Below are positions 12,714 to 24,806 of a DNA stretch of 64,000 nucleotides, piece after piece. Within the stretch, counting starts at the first letter, position 1, and the number at the start of each line of letters is the position of its first letter. Source of the stretch: Allodiplogaster sudhausi (lineage: Eukaryota; Nematoda; Chromadorea; Rhabditida; Diplogasteridae); contig CALZFC010000006.1 of assembly GCA_945643635.1 (NCBI GenBank), positions 3,796,501 through 3,860,500 of the forward strand, written 5' to 3'. The notes under the pieces were generated by a model. That model did not search any database and was not told the DNA's origin. It was given only the letters and a program-made list of their open reading frames with translations. The translations under genes were made by a program, and so were the position numbers.

Positions 12714-13867
12714 GAGAGTTAGAGAGTGAAGAGTGACAGTGAAGAGTGACAGTGAAGAGTGAGAGTGAGAGTGACGGAGAGAGAGAGAAGAGAGAGAGAG
12801 AAGAGAGAGAGAAAGAGAAAGAAAAGAGAGAAGAGAGAGAGTTAGACAATGGAGGGAGAGTGAGTGCAGAGAGAGAGCGGAGAGAGAAAGATAGAGAAAA
12901 ATAGCGCGACAAAGAGAAGTAGATAATGCAAAGCAAGCGTGATGCACAAGAAGGTGAATTTAGAGCGGCTTTGACAGCTTCTCCTTCTACTTGCTTTCCT
13001 TCAAGTATACCCAAAAGTTATCGATGTAGTAGCCTAGAATTACAGAGAGAACGAGAAGAGGGGATCGCAATGTAAAACCACCTGCGGATTTTGTCTGCAA
13101 TTAAATATGAGATTAATTATAGTAGAAGCGATAAATAAGAGCAAGACTGAAGAGGCAGAGAAATGATAGTAAAAAAGAGAGAGTAAGAGATAAGAAGAGT
13201 GAGGGAAAGAGAGAAGAGAGTAATAGGGAGAGAGAGAAGAGTGTAATGGAGAGAGAGAGAGAAGAGAACATTCCAAACTCTTGAAAGTCTCCTACTTCCT
13301 CCTTTGTCCATAAATGTATAGATAAGCACAAAAAGCATAACTACATATATACTGTAGTTGATTATTGCCATAAATACCTTAAAAAAAGACTAGAAAATAT
13401 AGGAAATGGGAGTACCTGCAGGAGAAGCTGAGATAGTCAATAGATATTTGGAAGGGCCAGAATGCAAAGCTGCCCACTTTTTTTAAAGGATTGACAGTTT
13501 CTATTACTCCAATCAGAGTGGACTGGCCACGTATGTACATATGTACATATGTACAGCATCGATGTAATAAGTTTGGACAGGACTAATGTACATACATATG
13601 TGGGGTATGACAAAAGTGCAGCAGTTTCTGACGGCTGCGCTTTTGTCGTACACGGAATTACTTACTTTTAAACATCTCCACATCAAAACTCGATGTCATC
13701 AAAGTATATGAATATTAGCGACATTTATGTCGAAAGAGTGATAAATATAACCGCCTGTGCGCCTTTCATGTCTTCTATCATAAAATGATTGCCAAGAGCT
13801 GATTAGCCGAGAATGTGAAAGGCAGAGAGATAGGAGGGAGAAGATAGAGAACAGAGTGTGATGAGCG

Positions 13868-13906
<39 letters not shown>

Positions 13907-15252
13907 GAGATAGAGGGAGGGAGAGAGAATATAAATTATTGACTAACAGCGAGTGATCCTCTCGACAGTAGACATGACCGTCCTTGGCGAAGCAGGACGC
14001 GGCCGCCGAGAGTGGCTGCTGGCACGCGAAGCAGCGCAGGCAGCTCTCGTGCCATCGCTCGTCCATTACCTGAGGGAAAGAGCGGGGCTAGCTTGGCTTA
14101 GGCGATGTGCGCCAGGGAACACAAAGCAAGGCATCCAGGTTCGATGACTGTCCAGAGCGTATTCCGAGATTGCAAAGATAAAATTGGCATTGCTCAGGGA
14201 TGGTCGGAAAGACTTCGATGAAAGTTCGATGAAAGTTCGATGAAAGTTCAGCGAAAGTTCCCAGGGAAGTTCGACGAAAGTTCAGCGAAAGTTCGCCGAA
14301 TGCTCGCTGACCTTGAGCACGAATTGATCGCGGATGTCGTAGCCGCAGCCAGCGCATGTATTGTTACGGATGTTGCTGTTGTTGTTATTGTTGTTGTTGG
14401 ATGCGACCGACGCCGACGACGCTGTAAGAAATTAATTAATTAATTAATCAATTAATTAAGTAAGTAAGTAATTAATTAATTAATTAATTAATTTTTCTTT
14501 TTGCAACATCCTAGAAATTCCTGATCGAACCTGCACCATTGCTAAAACTCTGATAATATAACCTTGAAAGGAATGGATATCTGGAACAGGTGGTTCAGCA
14601 TGCTAACGAATTTACAAAAGAGTAACATGGAATTCAAAAATGCTGCACCTTAGACCAGAAAGGCTATTAAACAATAGAATTATTAAGTGGATGGCTAGAC
14701 TTATTCAAAGCGTTCCATTAGTGTCAGGAATAAAATATGTGATTTTAACAATAAATTGAAATGCTTTGTTTTCGCCTCGCCATCACATTATCTTTCTTTC
14801 AAAATAGATTAAGTGGACGAATGGTGGATCGAAGGGTGGACGAAAGCTCAATATACTTTCAAGGTTCTAGAATATGTTTATTAGTCGTTGTCCGTGTTTG
14901 CAACCGATTCTTCAATGATATTTCGACACAGTTTCAGTATAGTGCCACAAAAGAGATATGAATGTTAAATATTGATTGGTCAATTTGCTACTTTTCTACC
15001 TGGCGATGATGGCTCTTCACTTTCAGCAGGCGTCACTGTGTGGGTGTTGTCGAAGTAGATGAAGAATGGTGGGGTGCGGGGACGGGGGTCTGGGCCGGCT
15101 TTTAGGTCTTGGGAGCCACCGATAGAACGAGATAGGAGTAGGGGGTGGTTCTTGTTGGCTGGGTCTAGGGATCAGGGTGTGGGCATCAGACTGGTTGACT
15201 TTGTATCTTGTTAGACTCCAGCTGAGCTGGCCGGAGGGGACCGTGGTGTTCC

Positions 15253-15299
<47 letters not shown>

Positions 15300-16240
15300 A
15301 AGAGAGAGAAAGAGAGAGGGAGAGAGAGAGAGAGAGAAAGAAAGCGAGTGAAAGAGAGAAAGAGAGAGAGAGAGAAGAAGAAGAAGACAGGAAAAAGAAC
15401 GACAACATTCTCGAACCACTACGCAAATGCCAAGGAAAAGCGACAGTGAGACACTCTAGGAAAAAAAACAACACTGATAACCTTTTAGCTCCCTCTCCCG
15501 TCTCTTGTTTTTTTTCGCGAAAGCTTCTACTTTTACATTTTGCAAAATTCATTTTTCTTTCGTATAATTTAGTACGGAATGCTAAAATCCAGATAAGTCG
15601 AGACTATAAGATTTTCCGCTGATATTTGGAAGCTTCGACTAGTCAATTACAGATAGAGCTCTTGAATCTTTTTTCTCTAAAAAAACTACCAGGTGGTTTA
15701 CCAACGTTCACATTTCTCTAATGAGAATCGGTAGAACAATGGCTGGTACCTCACCGCCGTGATTGATTTCAAAATAATAATAAAAAATCTCGCCAAAAAT
15801 GTTTTTTTTTTTAAATCAGTAACCTAGTGGCGGTGTCGTCGACGTGTTGGAGATGATGAAGGGAGGCGAGAAGGTGACGCTGCCCGACGTGGAGGAGGAC
15901 GACGAGCAAGAGGCAATCGCGTCGGGACCTAGGACAGGAGGGCGGAAAATATGAAAACGGCTTGGAAATTTGAAGGTGCCTTTTCATTTGTACCTAAGAG
16001 ATGAAACTAAAATTTATGAACGGCATTGATGAGATGCATAATCATTATAGATTCAGGTACGAATTTGATTAATTTCTCAAACTTCCTCTCTCGTTTTTTC
16101 TATCTCTCTCTCTTTCTCTCTCTCTCTCTCTTTCTCTCTTTCTCTCTCCCTCTCTCTCTGGTACCTGTAAGAGAAGTGGATGGTGCGCAGAATAGAGAAG
16201 ACTGGCGGCTCTTCTGTCCACGAAGAGCGTCGAGGTCCAT
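5419..16240 (-). CDS. LMX1: LMX1-type LIM-homeodomain transcription factor
   Basis: Nuclear DNA-binding regulator of neuronal and tissue identity (family knowledge). Minus-strand exons in transcript order: 16259-16165, 15928-15824, 14421-14312, 14069-13948, 7785-7656, 7402-7318, 7136-7009, 6740-6663, 6382-6277, 5642-5419. Phases agree at every junction, giving about 387 residues from the ATG at 16240; vertebrate LMX1A/B are about 380-400. An Asn run (residues 69-75) precedes LIM1 (about 83-134: [19 protein letters not shown]) and LIM2 (about 144-205: CGRC, HAHC, CAVD). The homeodomain (about 225-284) has helix 3 [15 protein letters not shown]. The C-terminus [14 protein letters not shown] matches the conserved LMX1 tail. 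The two 5' exons are Ser-rich and less certain, and further upstream exons may exist. Introns are dominated by CT/GA tracts. Confidence 0.9.
7786..13947 (-). other. Large LMX1 intron filled with CT/GA tracts
   Basis: The 6.2 kb intron lies between the LIM1 and LIM2 exons. On the plus strand, CT-rich blocks occur at about 8,475-8,630, 9,290-9,570, 9,690-9,730, 9,830-9,905, 10,020-10,225 and 12,150-12,270. GA-rich blocks occur at about 10,680-10,745, 11,155-11,235, 11,350-11,435, 11,515-11,640, 11,820-12,030, 12,360-12,930, 13,140-13,270 and 13,800-13,930. Non-repetitive islands at about 8,230-8,420, 9,575-9,690, 10,330-10,660 and 12,555-12,650 could be regulatory, but I recognise no exon in them. 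Repeat A lies at 7,840-8,010. Confidence 0.8.
13605..13651. repeat. Short hairpin in the LMX1 intron
   Basis: Two 18-base arms, 13605-13622 and 13634-13651, are reverse complements at 16 of 18 positions around an 11-base loop. They read GTATGACAAAAGTGCAGC and GCTGCGCTTTTGTCGTAC. Just upstream are TACATATGTA palindromes. It could be a small non-coding RNA stem or the core of a short foldback repeat; no evidence of expression is available. Confidence 0.6.
14212..14300. promoter_or_regulatory. Cluster of GAAAGTTC repeats (heat-shock-element-like)
   Basis: Between LMX1 exons 14312-14421 and 13948-14069, six GAAAGTTC units and a GGAAGTTC variant repeat every 11-18 bases. Each has the GAAnnTTC spacing of a heat-shock half-pair. 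Adjacent units are joined by TTCGATGAA, a three-base rather than two-base gap, so the register is imperfect. It may be a simple minisatellite, or a weak stress-factor site. Confidence 0.45.
14427..14492. repeat. (ATTA)n tetranucleotide tract
   Basis: Runs of TTAA/ATTA units with an internal (GTAA) variant, just beyond the 3' splice site of the LIM1 exon. Simple-sequence DNA; TAAT-rich tracts can carry homeodomain sites, but there is nothing here to show function. Confidence 0.8.
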
Positions 16241-16572
16241 CAGAGAGTTTTCGTCATTTCTACAAAAAAAGGTTTCAAAATCAAAAATTTTTTACTCTTA
16301 AACTGAATAAATTATTCATTATAGAACAACAACATCTGATGACTAGTTATTTTTATACATTATTTCATCAAAATTTTTTTTAAGCTATATCAAATGAACT
16401 CTGAACGGGCAACTATCATGATATCACTCGAGTTATTACAGTGATGTCCTAAAATACTAAGCCAATCAGTGCGTTGGTGGAAAAAGTTGATAAGGCTATT
16501 TGGAGAGCGGCCTAATCCCTTTTGATGAACATGAGAGCACCGGGCGACCCTAAGGTGACGTGTCTTAGCTTT

Positions 16573-16603
16573 AGCCTAAGCCTAACCTAAGCCTTAACCT
16601 TAA
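16573..16603. repeat. Interstitial telomere-like repeat
   Basis: About five tandem variants of the hexamer GCCTAA, the complement of the nematode telomere repeat TTAGGC: GCCTAAGCCTAACCTAA followed by GCCTTAACCTTAA. Too short and degenerate to act as a telomere; it resembles a relic inserted during break repair. Confidence 0.5.
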
Positions 16604-16832
16604 TGACCTTACTTAGCAATGTTGGGGTCGTGTGAGTCACTAACACTGCAATCATTGGCATGCTAACGGGAGCGAGCTAACGGAGGAGGAGAATGGCGGT
16701 GTATCTTCTCCGAGCACCACTTGTAATAAGCAGAAATCCCTTGGCCGGGGGAGGTTGAAGACTCGAGGATGGATCTCGATCCTTGCGTGTGTGTGTGCCA
16801 AAGGCTGTATTGGCAGAGCTTCAAGCAAAAGT

Positions 16833-16841
16833 GGGCGGGGC
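16833..16841 (+). promoter_or_regulatory. GC box in a GC-rich island
   Basis: GGGCGGGGC, an Sp1/KLF-type site, lies in a locally GC-rich stretch (about 16,800-17,000) within the divergent region. The minus strand also carries GGATATAGAG about 80 bases further along. This is a candidate promoter for LMX1 or a bidirectional control region; no start site can be fixed from sequence alone. Confidence 0.35.
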
Positions 16842-17293
16842 ATAGCCGAGAGCTTTTCCTATTTCACGGCCGGGGGCCTCTTCAGACAGTGGGGCATACA
16901 CACCGCCCCCTCTCTATATCCTCCGCACTCTCTTGAGCTCTCGAGGCCCACCCGCCGGTTTCCGGGCGCGGCCGCCCTCCCTCGTCTCTCTCTCTCTGCC
17001 AGTGCGTACATGGAAAGGGTTACGGTAGGTTCGAGTGGGAGGAGTGAGACGGCGAGAGAGACACAGAGAGTGAGAGAGAGAGAGCGCGCGAGAGAAGGAA
17101 AGATTGCGAGGTAAAAGGAAGGGCACGATGGAACAGACAGCTGTCATTGATCCTTGCTCTGTCTTTCCCCTTTTTTCTTTCTCTGTCTCTCTCCCGCTCG
17201 TCCTTCTATACGCAGAGAGTGAGAAATAGAGGATTAGAAAGGGACAGAGAGAAAGAGGCACGTAGAGCTGAGAGATAGCGAGATACACTGGGA

Positions 17294-17324
<31 letters not shown>

Positions 17325-17524
17325 CGAGCAAGAGAAAGAGAGACGGCAGAGATGCAGAGAGATAGAGCATGTCGCACGGAGGGCGTCGAGGGCGTCAAGA
17401 GCGCTGTATTGCAAGTATGCATATCCGTAGTAGCATACGCTGCTTCTTTCTCTCTCTCTCTCTATCTCTCTCTTTCTCTCTCTACCTCTGTCGTTTTGTC
17501 TCCCTCTTTTTCTTTCTCTAACTT

Positions 17525-17583
<59 letters not shown>

Positions 17584-18722
17584 CTCTCTCTTTCTCTCAT
17601 CACAAAGCTGGAAGCTGGTGTGAAGTACAAGCATGCCGGATATGAACAAGGACGAGTAGGGGGAGGAGAAGGATATTGTAGATGTGCTGTGACGAGTGCC
17701 CGGATATACAGAAGATGACCTCTAGAAGAGCCACCTGGCAAGAACATGACCGAAGATTTCATAACGGAATCAGCAATAAAGTGGAGAGAGAAAGAGGAGG
17801 ATGAGAGAATTGAAGATTAAAAATGTATTTAGAAAAAAAAAGTTGGTTTTTTTTGTTTTGCTAAATATACATTGTTATGGACTAAACAATACGATATAGT
17901 GATAAAGTAGATAAACGAGAAAAGTTGTAAATAGAAAAGTGTCTTAGAATAATATGAATAATAATAACAATATTTTATTACACCAAAAATATAATTTTGT
18001 TACAATCGCGCACTTGCATGATTATAACTGATGAAAAATTTTAGACCTAGTATTTAAAAGTGAAAAAAAGAAGAAGTAAAGTACATATGTATCGCGGTAC
18101 TTGAAGAATAAAATAAAGAAGGAATGTTTTTGGAAAAAAAAGTTCGAAAGTTCACTAGGAAGAGCCAGGTGGTTCGAACTTCTTGCTACAATTGAAGTGT
18201 ACCAATGCTTCTTTGGTGTGATGACAGTTGTTCATGAATACCAGCTTGGAGCAATAATTAATAAGTGTTTGGTAATGTAAATTTCTAATGAATGTTAGAA
18301 AACGCATGCGCTTATGTTTATATTTATGTATTCACATTTGAGACAAATAACTAAAATATAAAAAAGTAAGTTTATATACATAGTACTTGGATCAGAATAT
18401 CTCTCTAAGATGATACATGATCTGATAGAAAGTGATAAAGATAAACAACATGGAAGTTATGGCCTTCCAGCATGTTTTCATCTACGAAAAAGAAGTTGCC
18501 GATCATGGAGAAAGAAAAAAGGTGAAGAAGTACTGGCTTTTTTTTCTTGGAAAGGAGAGAGAGGGAGAGTGCAAGAGAAAGAGAGAGAGAGTGAGAGAGA
18601 GAGAGTGTAAGATAGAGAGAGAGACAGAGAGAGAGAGACAGAGGGGAGAGAGTTAGAGAGAAAGGTTGGCGGATTCGAGGAAGCATACATGCATGCATCA
18701 TTCTATCGCAGAATTCTCGAAA

Positions 18723-18747
18723 GGGGAGGGTGGGGGGGGGGGAGGGG
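18723..18747 (+). other. G-quadruplex motif upstream of SCYL3
   Basis: Four or more runs of three or more G separated by single A or T bases, starting GGGGAGGGTGGG. It meets the usual G3+N1-7 quadruplex rule. It lies about 800 bp before the SCYL3 start codon. Confidence 0.7.
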
Positions 18748-19122
18748 TATCTCCAGACAACTGAAAAGTCGCTGACTTACCTGTGCAGACTTAGTCAGCC
18801 TTTCACCCATTGTCCCCTCCCCATTTCGTTTATGTCGCCAAAATGCGAATATTTTGACCGACAAAGAAGAATGATAACAACAAAGTTAAAAGACGATTTG
18901 CTTCCAAGGTAAATACGACTTAAAAATTCGGGAGGGATGCGAATTCTTTTTTCATACACGATTCAGGTGGTTCGCGGTAACTCAAAAGGTTGAAAGGATC
19001 ATGATTTGTACCGGCCTGTTGCTGCATACAATACATAATAAATAAAATCGAACGCATAATAAAAATACCTATATCAACTAATATTTTTATCGTTATCGAT
19101 TCTCAACTGAGCATTCGTCTTT

Positions 19123-19188
19123 GTCATATCCTAATTGTAGGTCTCTGTCATATCCTAATTGTAGGTCTCTGTCATATCCTAATTGTAA
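19123..19188. repeat. 24 bp tandem repeat, about 2.75 copies
   Basis: GTCATATCCTAATTGTAG followed by GTCTCT repeats at 19123, 19147 and 19171 with no mismatch in the full units. The perfect identity implies recent expansion. It lies about 360 bp before the SCYL3 ATG, so it could sit in the promoter or leader. Confidence 0.85.
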
Positions 19189-19544
19189 GACAACTTTAAA
19201 AAAAAAGCAATATGTCTGTAGTGCACAAGCGGCATCTCACAATCGGTGGTTACTTTTAGTGCATTGTAGTCTAGTGTAATTTTATATGCACTATAACCAC
19301 TCAAAGTGGTGCACTTAACGAGCATGTGGATTTGGTTTGAGTAAACAAGCAAATTTTGTCGCGTGCTTTTGAAATGTTTCTCGCTTTCGTTCTTTGTTTT
19401 TGTTTTTATTTTTCTTTCTTTAGTATCTTGTTTTTTCTTCGTTGTAATGGCAATAATTATTGTATGCTTTTCATTTCGCAGGCTCGAGCATGACTTTGGG
19501 CTGGTCTAATTGTTAGAGAAGGCTTGGTGAGTGTGCTGCTTAAA

Positions 19545-22500
19545 ATGGGTAACGGCGAGAGTTTGGCCGCTAATGGAGGAGGCCGAGCGGCGGGCGGCGG
19601 CGGCGCCCACAAAGCGACCTCCCCCTCCTTCCATTCTGACGTCATCGAAATCGGCGAACGATTCGCGGGCCGTGCGGCTGTTCATCGACTCTGGAGCGCC
19701 GTGCATTTTTGTGCGCGGCGCAAGCAAAAAGGTTTTGTTTTGTTCTTTTGCAAAATCTTTTTTAAACATACTTTTTAAGTTGCCCGGAAACTAATTATAT
19801 CAATTGTTATATTGTTCTCATTTTTTTTGCTTTTTTTGCGCGCAAAAGGTTGTTTTTTTTTATTTGGAAAAATCTTCTTAAATATTGGGATTTTATTTTT
19901 TATTTATTTCCCTTTTGGCTCCTGTTGCCCGGAAACAGAATATTTTATATTGTTAACATATTGTTGTAACTTTTTTGAATACTTGCCAATGAGCGGTGAT
20001 TTTACCATCCTTTGGAAAGGATTTATCCGGTCGAATCTTCGAGTATTTTGCTCTTAAAATTGCGTTGCGATAGGATTAAAAAAAGTTATTGCTTATTTAG
20101 GTATATACATTCATGAATTTGTTCATTTAATTAATTTTTTACATTAAGGCACCGTCTTCATCAAACAGCTCGAGACGCACGGCTCCGAGGCAGCCAAGTA
20201 CTTTGACAATGGCGCTAAGGTATATTATTCGCGCTACTCTTTTACTGTTCTGACAATGAGTGGTTAAGGCCGTGGGGAGGGGGGAGGGGGGTTGTAGAAT
20301 ATATAAATGAGAGCTATCATTATCATACACTTGCCTCTTACGATCGTTTAGTATCCAATATCATGAATAGCATTCTATGTTTACATTGTTCTTTTTTACA
20401 ATTAAAAATAAAAATACTTTAAAAGCGGTAAAAAAAAGTCAGGAAAAAGATCGCGGCGTTATATTCCTCTTTTTGGGACTATTTTTTGCGCCCTTTTCCT
20501 AGGTTTTATTAATTTTTTCCCGCAATAATTAGCGAGAAAGTACCTGCTGTGTCTTCCTCACACAGATTCTCCGCCAACTCCGCCATCCATGCGTGCTGCA
20601 GTACGTGGACTGCACACGAACTCCGTCAGAGCTGCGTCTCTTCACCGAGCATGTTCAGGTTCATGCACCGATTTTAATAGGCATATGAGGCCCCACCTAT
20701 CATCGGAATCCGGAAACCCTTTTATTACCTCGCCAAGGGTATATGCTAATATACTAGTTTTAGCTTTCGCTATGCGGCTGTTTCAAAACATGTATACGGT
20801 TTGAAGGGTAACATACGGTGCGTAAACAATGGAATTAAAGCTGAACGTACTGTAATTTCTATGTGGAACGAAATGATGAAAATGTTTCTTACACATACTT
20901 GCCTTACCGTATTTAAAATGTAGCGCTTAAATTCTGAGCACTGTTTTAATCTTCATATTCATACGGTATTAATGTTGTTACCATTAAAAATTTCTCATTA
21001 ATTCTAGGCGCTCGACCTCTGCATCGACTCCCTGTGCTGGATCGAACTACTGGCCGGTGTTCGCTCTGTCCTCGAAGCTCTTGTCTTCCTGCATTCTACT
21101 GTAAGCGAAAATAGATGTGTTGCTGTCTTTATTATTCTTGTTTTCTTTTTTTTTCATGGAGAGATCGGGAATTATTTTTTGCATCCTCTATTTATTTCCT
21201 AATAATTAACTTTAAAATGTTTATTATATGTGTGGAGAACGAAATCATTTCTTGTCATCCTACATTCTACCGTAAGAAACATTGTTTGTGTTGCTTTAGA
21301 ACCGGTAATGCTAGTATTTTGGTATTGCCTTGCTTATTCATAATACTTTGCATAATTTTGTTACTTATGTAATAAGGTTAAAATTGAATTTAATTTAATA
21401 GAAGTATATATATATTTAGATTTCTATTTTAACGTTAAAACATTTGCAAAAAAAATTAATTATTACGAAAAAGCAAGGGTATATTAAAATAAACTAATTT
21501 CATTACCGTTGCTATCGGGAACATGCTTTTCCTGAAAGTAGGATGGCAGGAGAGGCTTGTCCTGAGAAATGATTTCCACCTCCTCGTATTCAATAAAATG
21601 TTAAACATTGCCTATTTGATTATACTATTATTATTAAAATAAAAATACGTGGATTACCGTTTCAATCGAAAAAAGAAGAAGAAAGAATTGTTCAGGCCCA
21701 CCTGTCGCACAACGCAGTCTGCCCTTCATCCGTCTTCGTCTCGGTCTCCGATGGCGGTTCGTGGCGGCTTATGGGCTTTGAATTCGCGCGAACCCTCCCG
21801 AACCCTGAAATTATTGCCGGCGGCGGCACTCAGAGGTTTTTTTAATATTTTATTTATTATTTTTTATGTTTACTAAATCTAAAAGTGATAACAAATCTTC
21901 CTCTCATTCTTTGCAATTGTTTATAAAGTCCAAGAAAAAAGGTAATTAATCTTTGATAAAATAGCAATACAATAAAATTAGTTCAATTTGATAAAAAAAA
22001 ATTGTTATTGATAAAAATTGATAAAAATAAATAAAAATAAAATTGATAACATTTTAAAAGTAAATTTGCAGATATATAAAATAAATAAATAAATACAATT
22101 TAAATGGCGTCAATTTGAGCACTCCACCCGAGCATCTTCTCTCGTCCGATTTCTTTCGTGCGTCAAAACCGCCAGAGTTCACGCCGCCCGAAGACTTGGT
22201 TAGCCTTTGGCTTTCTATTGTAGTATTTCTCTGTCTTTAACCTTTTTCTTTCGATCACAACAAAAATAATGATACTTTTCCTGGTCTCGAAAAATTTGAG
22301 TGGTGGTTTGCATTTTCGCGATGCATACTTAATTCAATGGCAGTTATCTGATGCGATTGTTCAAGATCTTGCTTGAAAGATACAAATTTTCAATATGCAG
22401 TTGGATCAGTTTTATTTATCTAAAAGAAAGTATTAATTAAAATTTGTTAATGTAATTGTAGCAATACAAATGATGTATATTGTATTGTCTCACTAAAATT

Positions 22501-23195
22501 AAGGTTTAAACTTCTAATCAAAAATACTCTGGTTTCAGGAAATGATGAAGAATGATCAATCGCCAACGGCTCGGGATGCGTTCGGTCTTGGCAAACTTCT
22601 ACAGTATACCGCCGCCTTCGCCGAGTCCGACGGAGCGCCCGCTGGTGCGCACATTTGATCTATTTGAACTTTTTGAAGAAAAAAAAAATTAAAATGGTAG
22701 TTTAAACAAAATTGGTTAACCACTATAATACGATATTTCTGCTGCTGTAATAGCTTTACAGTAACTGATTTTCAGGACTTCGTTAGTAACTATCTATAAT
22801 AATATTCTTTTGTATTCTTTATCGAATAATGTTTGTTGTTAGCATAGTGTAGTAGTCAGTATAATACAAATTCTAATCACATTTTTGCAGTAATCTTTTA
22901 TGGTTGTATTATAATGATGTAGTCAAGTATTTTTAACTGCTTTGCAAGAATAACAAAAAGTATCAGTTAACGTTTTAAAATCATTACAACAATAATGTTT
23001 ACAATAATCAGCTTAAAGTTTGAAGTAATTTCTTTAATGATATCATAATAACTCTCTCTCTCTTTCTCTCCATCTCTCTCTCACCCTCTCCCTCTCCCTT
23101 CTCTCACTCTCTCTCCCTCTTTGCTCTCTCTCTCTCCCTCCTTCTCCTCGCTCTCTCTCTCCCTCTCCCTTCTCTCACTCTCTCTCTCCCTCCTC

Positions 23196-23239
<44 letters not shown>

Positions 23240-24770
23240 TCCTTCCCTCTCACTCTCTCTCTCTCCCTCTTTGATCTCTCTCTCCCTTCCTCCCTCCTCT
23301 CTCTCTCTCTCTCTAACCCAGATGTCCTGGCCGCTCTCTCGGAAGCCTCCATCCGTCTGACCGTCTCTCCTCCTTCTGCCCGCCCTCCTCTCACCGAGTG
23401 TCTTGCTTGGCCGGCTTTCACTAATCCTCTCTCATCCGTCGAATTTGCCCTCAGGCACCTCCAGACATGGGAGGAGGAACAGAGGGAGGCATTCTTCGAG
23501 TGAGTATTGTATTTCTTCAATATTAACTTCTTTTTTTCTGACCGTATTCATTCGAAAATTTGTTAAGAAAATTTGTCGAAAAAAAGAATGTTGAAGGCAA
23601 AGAATTGTATACTGATTTGCTTTTGCCTTGCCAAACTAGCGCATATTATAAAAAAAAACAGATGTAGCCAAAGCAACCGATTAATAAACTAACGCTTATT
23701 GTTAGATTGGTAATTCGTGTCGAGTTTAAATAATGGTAAGCTTTAACCCTAATGATGTGTAAGGTTGAAACTAATTTGTTGAAAAAAATGTAATCTAATA
23801 ATTTTTGTAGCATTAATAATAAATATTTACAATAATAATGATAATAATAATAATAATTTTTTATTATTATTATACATAAATAATAATAATAATAAGATTA
23901 ACAATTAACATAATTCTTTTCCAGATCGGTGCTCGGCGTCCTCAGCAGCCTTCCTCCCCGTGTGGTGGCGGCGAGACTTGCACGGCCACTCCTCTCGAGA
24001 TATGTCATGCTGGAGGAGCGAGCACATCATGAACTGCTACCAGCACTGCTGCAGCCGGGTTGGGAGAGAGAGGAAGAGAGAGAGACAAAATGAAGGGAAG
24101 GGTAGAGAGAGAGAGAGGAATAAAAAGTAGAGGAAAAGAACTAAAAGTTGATTGAAAGCGATGTTGATGGAGAGAGAGAGGGCGGATACACATTTGTTTA
24201 GCTTTCCTGGTTCAATTTCATTGAATATATTGCATAAAAGTATATATATTTTTTTACTCAATAGGTCATGTTGTTGCTTTTTCATTCGACCTTGCCACTT
24301 GATTAGGTAGTCAAGTGACAAGGTTTTCTGGTCACACAACAGTTGCATTTCAATTAGTGGATAATTATGTTATGAAAATGCTAAGTATTTGGATGATTAA
24401 TTAATGAAATAAAAACAATTTAAGCATTTAGTTGATTAATTAATTAATTAAAAAAAAATAATATAATTAATTTCAAACTCTCATTTAGCTCCCCTCGGAC
24501 TGCTCTCGCCTGAACTCCTCGCAGCTCACGTCATTCCAGAGTGTATTCGTGTGCTGAGAGTTCACGACTCGGCCATCAGATGTGGTCTATTGAGGTGAGA
24601 GAGAGTTAGAGAGAGAGAGTGGGGGAGAAAGAAAGAGAGCGAGAGAGAGAGAGAGAGAGAGAGAAGAAGAGAGCGAGGGTAGAGATAAGGAGAGAGGGAG
24701 AGAGAGAGGGAGAGCGGAAATGATTGAGAGAGAAGGAGAGAGAGAGATGAAAAGATTGAAAGAGAAGGAC

Positions 24771-24806
<36 letters not shown>

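Larger units (their letters stand above)
16260..19544. other. Divergent intergenic region between LMX1 and SCYL3
   Basis: Both genes are transcribed away from this 3.3 kb stretch. It holds a telomere-like tract (about 16,573), a GC-rich island with a GC box (16,800-17,000), GA tracts (about 17,050-17,360 and 18,555-18,665), a CT tract (17,440-17,600), a G-quadruplex motif (18,723) and a 24 bp tandem repeat (19,123). I could not place a convincing exon. A frame at about 17,580-17,762 on the minus strand may be non-coding or a first exon. Confidence 0.6.

Noticed and set aside
17571..17762. Minus-strand frame starting MKSSVMFLPGGSSRG as a first LMX1 exon
   Set aside because: It runs directly into a GA/CT tract with no convincing donor, and no phase-compatible link to the exon at 16,259 could be shown.
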